Source: CAWBCR01 sp963787375 (GTDB taxonomy: Bacteria > Chloroflexota > Anaerolineae > Aggregatilineales > UBA3940). Taken from it: a stretch of 64,000 nt of DNA. How positions within the stretch are numbered: the stretch's first letter is position 1; the number at the start of each line of letters is the position of its first letter. The translations under genes and the position numbers were made by a program. Under the pieces are notes generated by a model. The model did not search any database and had not been told where the DNA came from. It worked only from the letters and a program-made list of their open reading frames with translations. The DNA is taken from positions 248,001-312,000 of the forward strand of contig CAWBCR010000013.1 in NCBI GenBank assembly GCA_963787375.1, in the 5' to 3' direction. Shown in pieces: positions 59,848 to 64,000 of this stretch.

Positions 59848-59926
59848 GTGAATCTCCTGCGCATAGTGTAACGCGAGGCAGCGGACGGGGCCAGAAGAGA
59901 CAACATCATCCCCGCTTGCCCTGCGG

Positions 59927-61103
59927 CTAGTAGGCGACGATCACGCGGGTCGAGGCGCGGTACTCGGCGGACGTGGTCACATGCTCGGTTTCCTCAAAGG
60001 GTGTGGTAGGGTTTACCCAGCGATAGACCCAGTTGGCCGCGTCGGGCGTGACGTTGACGCAGCCGTGCGAACGCGGGTGGCCGTAATCGTTGTGCCAGTA
60101 GGTGCCATGGATGGCGATGCCGGTGCCGGTGAAGAAGGTGCACCATGGCACGCCGGGCAGGTCGTAGCCGTCGATAGCTTCCGCGCCACCGCGCATGTGG
60201 CGCGATGGGCGCTTGTAGCCGACGTGGTAGTGGCCTCTCGGCGTGTAGAAGTCGTGGGTCTGACCGGTGCTATCGGTGAAGGAGGTGCCGGTGGCGCAGC
60301 GCGTGGCAAACACGACTTCGTCGCCTTCGTAACAGGTGACGGTCTGCGCACGCAGCGAGACCACGATGCGCTTCTGGTCGGCAGGAACGCCGGGCGAGAT
60401 CGGCGCGAACTCGGCGGGCTGCATGCGGCGCACGTGGACGGCCTGCACCCAGTACCGCGAGTTGGGCGTGATGTCGTCCTCGATGCGATACCAGGCGCGC
60501 CCGCCCGGCTCGTCGACGCGCTCGACGATGCGGAAGACGGCGCTGTAGGCGAGGTCAAAGTAGCGGTAGGAATGCAGCGTGGGCTGCCAGTGCTGCCACG
60601 AAGTTGGGACGGTGACCTGGCCCCGAGAAGCCGCGGGTAGGGATATCGTCCTCCGGCGAGTTGTACGTTTCCTGCACGGGGACAACCCACGACGAATGGA
60701 TCCAGCCATCGCCGACGTCAAACCATATGTCGTTGTTGGGGTACGACATAACCGAATTGGGGAAATGCTCTGCACTGTAGATGGGCAGCACGTCGGAATA
60801 GTGGGCGTTGCGGATGACCGTCCTGCCGTAATGGTCGGGGTCGCCGACGACGCGCAGGTAGCGGGCTTCGACACGGCCCAGCAGCGGCGGGTGGTCGTAC
60901 AGCTCGTTGAAGGACAGCGTCTCGTCGTAGGTGACCTGGACCCGCCCGCCCGGATCGAAGGGCTGCGGGGTGGGGGTCGGGGTGGGCGCCTGGGCGCGGG
61001 CAGGCCGCACGGCGCGCGCAGCAAGGATCGACGCGGCGGCGGTCAGGCCGGCGCGCAGGGCAGATCGGCGGGTGAGAGCGGCGCGCGAGGCCGGTCGCGT
61101 CAT
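59927..61103 (-). pseudogene. L,D-transpeptidase (YkuD) with Tat signal, frameshifted
   Basis: The first frame starts at ATG 61103 and has a Tat-type signal (TRRSALRAGLTAAASILAARA) and SH3-like segments. It leaves the family frame after DDIPTRGFSGPG near 60640. The second frame continues SRGQVTVPTSWQHWQPTLHS and includes the YkuD active site GIAIHGTYWHNDYGHPRSHGC. One indel near 60640 would restore a protein of about 390 residues. It overlaps the upstream paralog by 4 bp (ATGA). Confidence 0.85.
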
Positions 61104-62230
61104 ACCACCGTCACCGGGGTGCCGGGCTGCGTGGCGGAGCCCATCGAGGCCTGGGAGTAGAGCGCGTGCGGCTCGGTCCAGCGATAGAGCCACTGCGCGG
61201 CGTCGGGCGAGACGTTCAGGCAGCCGTGCGAGCGCGGACGACCGTAATCGCCGTGCCAGTAGGTGCCGTGCATAGCGTGGCCCATCGTGGTGAAGAACAT
61301 GTTGAACGGCACGCCGGGCAGATCGAAGTAGTTGGGGTCGCTGAACGCCTCCAGTGTGGGGTCGGAGTACATGTGGCGCGAGGGCTGCTTGTAGATCACG
61401 GCCCAGTCGCCGGGCGGGGTGCCGAAGCCGCCACCGCCGGACGAGGTCAGCGTGCTGAAGACAATCGTATCGCCTTCGTAAGCGTCGATGCGCTGCTCTT
61501 TGAGCGTGACGACGATGTGCTTGTCGACGCCGGGGTGGATCGGCTCAAAGGCCGACGGCGGGACCAGCCGCACGTGGCGCGCCAGCAGATAGTATGGCTT
61601 GCCCTTAGGCTTATCGTCAAAGACCTTGTACCACAGGTAGCCGGCGGCGTCGGGCTCGACGGCGACGACGCGGTGAACGCTGGCGTAGAAGCCGGTGACG
61701 TACTCGCCATCGTCGAGGACGCGGGCCGACCCGGAAGGCTCGACGCGGCCAACGGTGTAAGGCACGATGACCTGCACCCAGAAGCCGGGAGCATCTTCGA
61801 TGGTGGTGGTGATGTGCGTGACCTCCGCCGGCATGTGATAGGGCTGCATGGGCTGCACCGAGCTGGTGTACAGGTAGCCGGTATCGGTGCGATACCACAC
61901 ATCGTTATGCGGGTTGGAGCCGGGGCCGTGGAGGATCTCGAACAACGGCTTAACGGCGCTGCGGTGCAGCCATTCAACGACGCCGGTGCCCAGGCCGGGC
62001 TCGACGCGAACCGGCGTGCCGGGGTCGGTGATGCGGCCCCACAGGTTGATGCGGACCGGTTGGGGCTGCACGAAAGTCTGCTCCGGGCCAGTGGGCTGCG
62101 GTGTGACCGGCGGTATGGTGACTGATGGGTGGGCCGGCAAGGGACGCGACAGCAGACGGGGTAGCGACAGCCCGGCAGCGGTCAGCGTGGCGGCAGACAG
62201 GAACGACCGGCGGGAAAGGGAACGGGACAT
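61100..62230 (-). CDS. L,D-transpeptidase (YkuD) with Tat signal
   Basis: This 376-residue enzyme makes 3-3 cross-links or lipoprotein links in peptidoglycan outside the membrane. It starts MSRSLSRRSFLSAATLTAAG, a twin-arginine signal. Two SH3-like segments follow (PVRVEPGLGTGVVEWLH, RVEPSGSARVLDDG). The YkuD domain has HAMHGTYWHGDYGRPRSHGC near residue 320; the Cys in SHGC is the nucleophile. The related gene downstream is translationally coupled, so they are a paralog pair. Confidence 0.93.
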   Translation of the reverse strand: MSRSLSRRSFLSAATLTAAGLSLPRLLSRPLPAHPSVTIPPVTPQPTGPEQTFVQPQPVRINLWGRITDPGTPVRVEPGLGTGVVEWLHRSAVKPLFEILHGPGSNPHNDVWYRTDTGYLYTSSVQPMQPYHMPAEVTHITTTIEDAPGFWVQVIVPYTVGRVEPSGSARVLDDGEYVTGFYASVHRVVAVEPDAAGYLWYKVFDDKPKGKPYYLLARHVRLVPPSAFEPIHPGVDKHIVVTLKEQRIDAYEGDTIVFSTLTSSGGGGFGTPPGDWAVIYKQPSRHMYSDPTLEAFSDPNYFDLPGVPFNMFFTTMGHAMHGTYWHGDYGRPRSHGCLNVSPDAAQWLYRWTEPHALYSQASMGSATQPGTPVTVV

Positions 62231-62319
62231 GAGGCGATTCCTCTAAGGCTCGACAGTTGCGACCGTTACGTAGCGTTGCTGTGAAAGATTATAGCGTAAG
62301 GCGGCGCGGATGGCAGGTC

Positions 62320-62475
62320 GGGGGGAGAGAGAAGAGAAGATTAACCGCAGAGAGCGCTGAGGGCGCAGAGAGGGGAGGGGATTCACCGCGAAAGTGCAAA
62401 GGAGGCGAAGGGAGACAGGAGGAAGACAAGATCAACCGCAGAGAGCGCCGAGGGCGCAGAGAAAGGCGGAAGGCA
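62320..62475. repeat. Purine-rich dispersed repeat patch (copy 2)
   Basis: Three related units (about 62340, 62380 and 62431) read ATTAACCGCAGAGAGCGC, ATTCACCGCGAAAGTGCAAA and ATCAACCGCAGAGAGCGC, each followed by GGGCGCAGAG or similar. They match the patch at 38.5 kb. Confidence 0.75.
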
Positions 62476-62494
62476 ACTCGCGCGCAGAGGCGAG

Positions 62495-62809
62495 CTAGCT
62501 GAGATAGGGCTGGAGGGCCTCGACGATCATGTCGTAGGTGGGATGGTCGGCCATCCCCTCCGGCGTGAAGTAGGGGCGCAGGCGCGTACCGGCGGGCGCG
62601 TTGGGCATCGGCCAGGGGTCGACGCCGTCAAGGAGGACGGTCGGCGAGCCGATGAAATGCAGCTCCATCGCTTCACGGTCGCTGTTGACCAGGGTGTAGA
62701 TGAAATCACCCTCAAGGCCCAGGTCGTCCAGCGCCTGCTGGACGAGGCGGGCCGTCTCTTCCCAGTCGGTGCAGTCTTTGGTGTAGAGTATGTCGATCTG
62801 GACAGCCAT
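62495..62809 (-). CDS. Thioredoxin-fold protein without CxxC
   Basis: The 104-residue protein starts QIDILYTKDCTDWEETARLV: the position of CxxC has a single Cys followed by TDW. The cis-proline loop is FIGSPTVLLDGVDPWPMP near residue 53, similar to proteins related to DUF2703/alkylmercury-lyase-associated thioredoxins. It is cytoplasmic. Reductase activity is unlikely with one Cys; binding of a thiol ligand or metal is possible. Confidence 0.78.
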   Translation of the reverse strand: MAVQIDILYTKDCTDWEETARLVQQALDDLGLEGDFIYTLVNSDREAMELHFIGSPTVLLDGVDPWPMPNAPAGTRLRPYFTPEGMADHPTYDMIVEALQPYLS

Positions 62810-62874
62810 CGCTCAAGCTCCATCAAATAGTGGGCGGCGCACACCCTTAAGTATTCTAAAAAGCAGCGCCGCTG

Positions 62875-64000
62875 TCAATTACTGAGCACCCAGTTCGTGC
62901 CGTCGAAGGTGAGCGTCAGCGTGCGCAGAAGGGGCCAGTCGCTGCGCCTGATGGCGGTGACGACCGCCTGCTCGCCCTGGATGTCGACGGTCTGGGCCTC
63001 ATAGCCCGAATCGGACAACGTGGTGATGATGTCGATATAGGTGGCGACAATGTCGCGGGTGAAGTTGCCATCAGCGAGCGTGGCGTTCACGGCGGCGAGG
63101 AGCGCCTGGGCACGCGGATACTGGCGCGCCAGCAGCGCGTGCTGCACGGAGACAAACATCGCCTCCAGCGCGACGTTGTAGACTTCGGTGGGTCCGCGCA
63201 TGAACTCAGCGACCTGCCCGGCGCTGCGGGCTTCGGCGGAAGAGGGCAGCGACTCCTGGTAGGGCGCGTAAACGTCTTCGTAGCGGCGAATGGTGTTGTA
63301 CAGGTCGATGGTCAACTGGAGGTCCTGCACCTGGTCACCGGGGTCCTTTGACGCCAGCCAGGCCTTATAGTCCGCTTCGGTGTGCTCCAGCCCCCTGCCG
63401 GTCGCGCGGCGCAGCGCCTCGTCAAACCAGGCGGAGCCGCCGGGGCCCTGGAGGCCCTCGCTGGTGTAGAGCTTGAGGAACGTATCGAGGCCGTACGTCT
63501 CGATCAGGTAACTGACCAGCCCGGCAGACTCGACGTAGGCAATCTCGTGCTGCTGCGACCAGAAATCGTCGGCCATCGTGGCGAGCGGGACGTAATCGCC
63601 GAGCGCCAGCAGGGCGGCGGCGCGCTCCGGAATGGGGTCGATCTTGTAATGGCCGCCGGCCACGTAAACCGCCAACCCCTCGGACAGCAGCGCAGGCGTG
63701 CCGGGGCTGAGACGGTTGCGCATGGCCCAGTGCGTCATCTCGTGGCGCAGCAGCACGGAGAAATTGGGAGTGGTGTAGGCGCGGTCGAGGTAGCTGACAA
63801 CGACCTCGGTGCTGGTGTAGCCGCCGTTGCCCCACATGTTGGCCAGCAGCGTGACGGGCATCTGTTCGCTGCCCATCGACACGTGCAGCGTCGACTGCAC
63901 ATCGGCGGCGGCCTGGCGGGCCTCGGCGGCGATGGTGTCGATATCGCGGTCGGCGGCGGTGTTGGTGACGTAATTGAGGACGCAGCAGCCGACGGGGCGG
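62875..64000 (-). CDS. HExxH zinc peptidase-like protein (partial at 5' end)
   Basis: The frame is open to the window edge, so the N-terminus is missing; at least 375 residues are visible. LLRHEMTHWAMRN gives HExxH, and PALLSEGLAVYVAGG gives the downstream Glu of gluzincins, as in the peptidase MA family. The C-terminal third (from about 63200 down) is helical, then ends in a beta-rich LTLTFDGTNWVLSN. No membrane helix is visible in the part present. An extracellular location is likely from similar proteins but not shown. Confidence 0.82.
   Translation of the reverse strand, partial: RPVGCCVLNYVTNTAADRDIDTIAAEARQAAADVQSTLHVSMGSEQMPVTLLANMWGNGGYTSTEVVVSYLDRAYTTPNFSVLLRHEMTHWAMRNRLSPGTPALLSEGLAVYVAGGHYKIDPIPERAAALLALGDYVPLATMADDFWSQQHEIAYVESAGLVSYLIETYGLDTFLKLYTSEGLQGPGGSAWFDEALRRATGRGLEHTEADYKAWLASKDPGDQVQDLQLTIDLYNTIRRYEDVYAPYQESLPSSAEARSAGQVAEFMRGPTEVYNVALEAMFVSVQHALLARQYPRAQALLAAVNATLADGNFTRDIVATYIDIITTLSDSGYEAQTVDIQGEQAVVTAIRRSDWPLLRTLTLTFDGTNWVLSN

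Noticed and set aside
1..64000. tRNA genes, CRISPR arrays, insertion sequences with transposase
   Set aside because: I looked for T-loop GGTTCGA patterns, regularly spaced repeats and transposase motifs and found none that hold up; small or unusual ones could be missed by eye.

Overview
The window reads as GC-rich chromosomal DNA of a bacterium from the Chloroflexota, most likely class Anaerolineae. The evidence for this is mixed. Lipoproteins and membrane proteins carry Thr/Pro/Ala-rich TPT-type linkers. A cysteine-rich N-terminal motif that I associate with this phylum sits on a membrane protein at 28017. A small DUF5679 zinc protein, an archaeal-type methionine adenosyltransferase, the archaeal/eukaryal form of prolyl-tRNA synthetase, Tat-exported L,D-transpeptidases and a sortase are also present. 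The assignment is an inference; no rRNA gene is present, and I recognised no tRNA gene and no CRISPR array.

Left part (1-38.5 kb), compact and apparently intact. It opens with the membrane part of an F-type ATP synthase (atpB, atpE and a long atpF that carries a delta-like tail). Next come a MurE-type ligase, a lipoprotein, a glycosyltransferase plus a polyprenyl-phosphate sugar transferase, a DUF4032/metallophosphoesterase pair and a sulfotransferase. An archaeal-type S-adenosylmethionine synthetase follows, preceded by a well-formed SAM-I riboswitch. A LOG-family protein, a TPR lipoprotein, thioredoxin, an SH3b-glycoside hydrolase and a GH13 enzyme come next. Then there are a malic enzyme with a thioredoxin-reductase-like flavoprotein, a GNAT protein, an AI-2E transporter, a sortase, and pnp and rpsO. 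The last stretch holds surface proteins, a HEAT-LCP fusion, a nucleotide-sugar epimerase, an FHA protein, DUF1028, a second AI-2E transporter, a TPR protein and proS. Strong hairpins separate most convergent or adjacent units.

The 38.5-42 kb stretch is a break in this order. About 0.9 kb lacks any gene and contains purine-rich repeats and a LexA-box-like palindrome. It is followed by a 5'-truncated, frameshifted ParM/StbA-like remnant with a small partner gene, and then a lower-GC RHS tip cassette. The cassette consists of an RHS core remnant, a shifted toxin-like tail, a HEAT-type putative immunity gene and a second RHS fragment. An exact 26-bp direct repeat flanks toxin and immunity gene.

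Right part (42-64 kb). It contains an HtrA protease, a DUF5679 protein, a predicted pseudokinase fused to a sulfatase-modifying-factor-like domain, and a large unrecognised protein with an HxxxDG motif. Further along are a sucrase/ferredoxin-like protein, PRPP synthetase, MeaB with a B12-binding mutase subunit, and a nucleotidyltransferase pair. A GT39-like membrane protein, DUF2085 with glutaredoxin, and a tandem-duplicated segment come next. The window ends with CcdA and a tiny CcmD-like protein, two L,D-transpeptidases, a thioredoxin-fold protein and a partial zinc peptidase. Many reading frames here are shifted (HtrA, pseudokinase, sucrase/ferredoxin, one L,D-transpeptidase and both duplicated genes), while none appear broken in the left 38 kb. 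This may reflect sequencing or assembly quality, gene decay, or in the duplicated pair possibly recoding.
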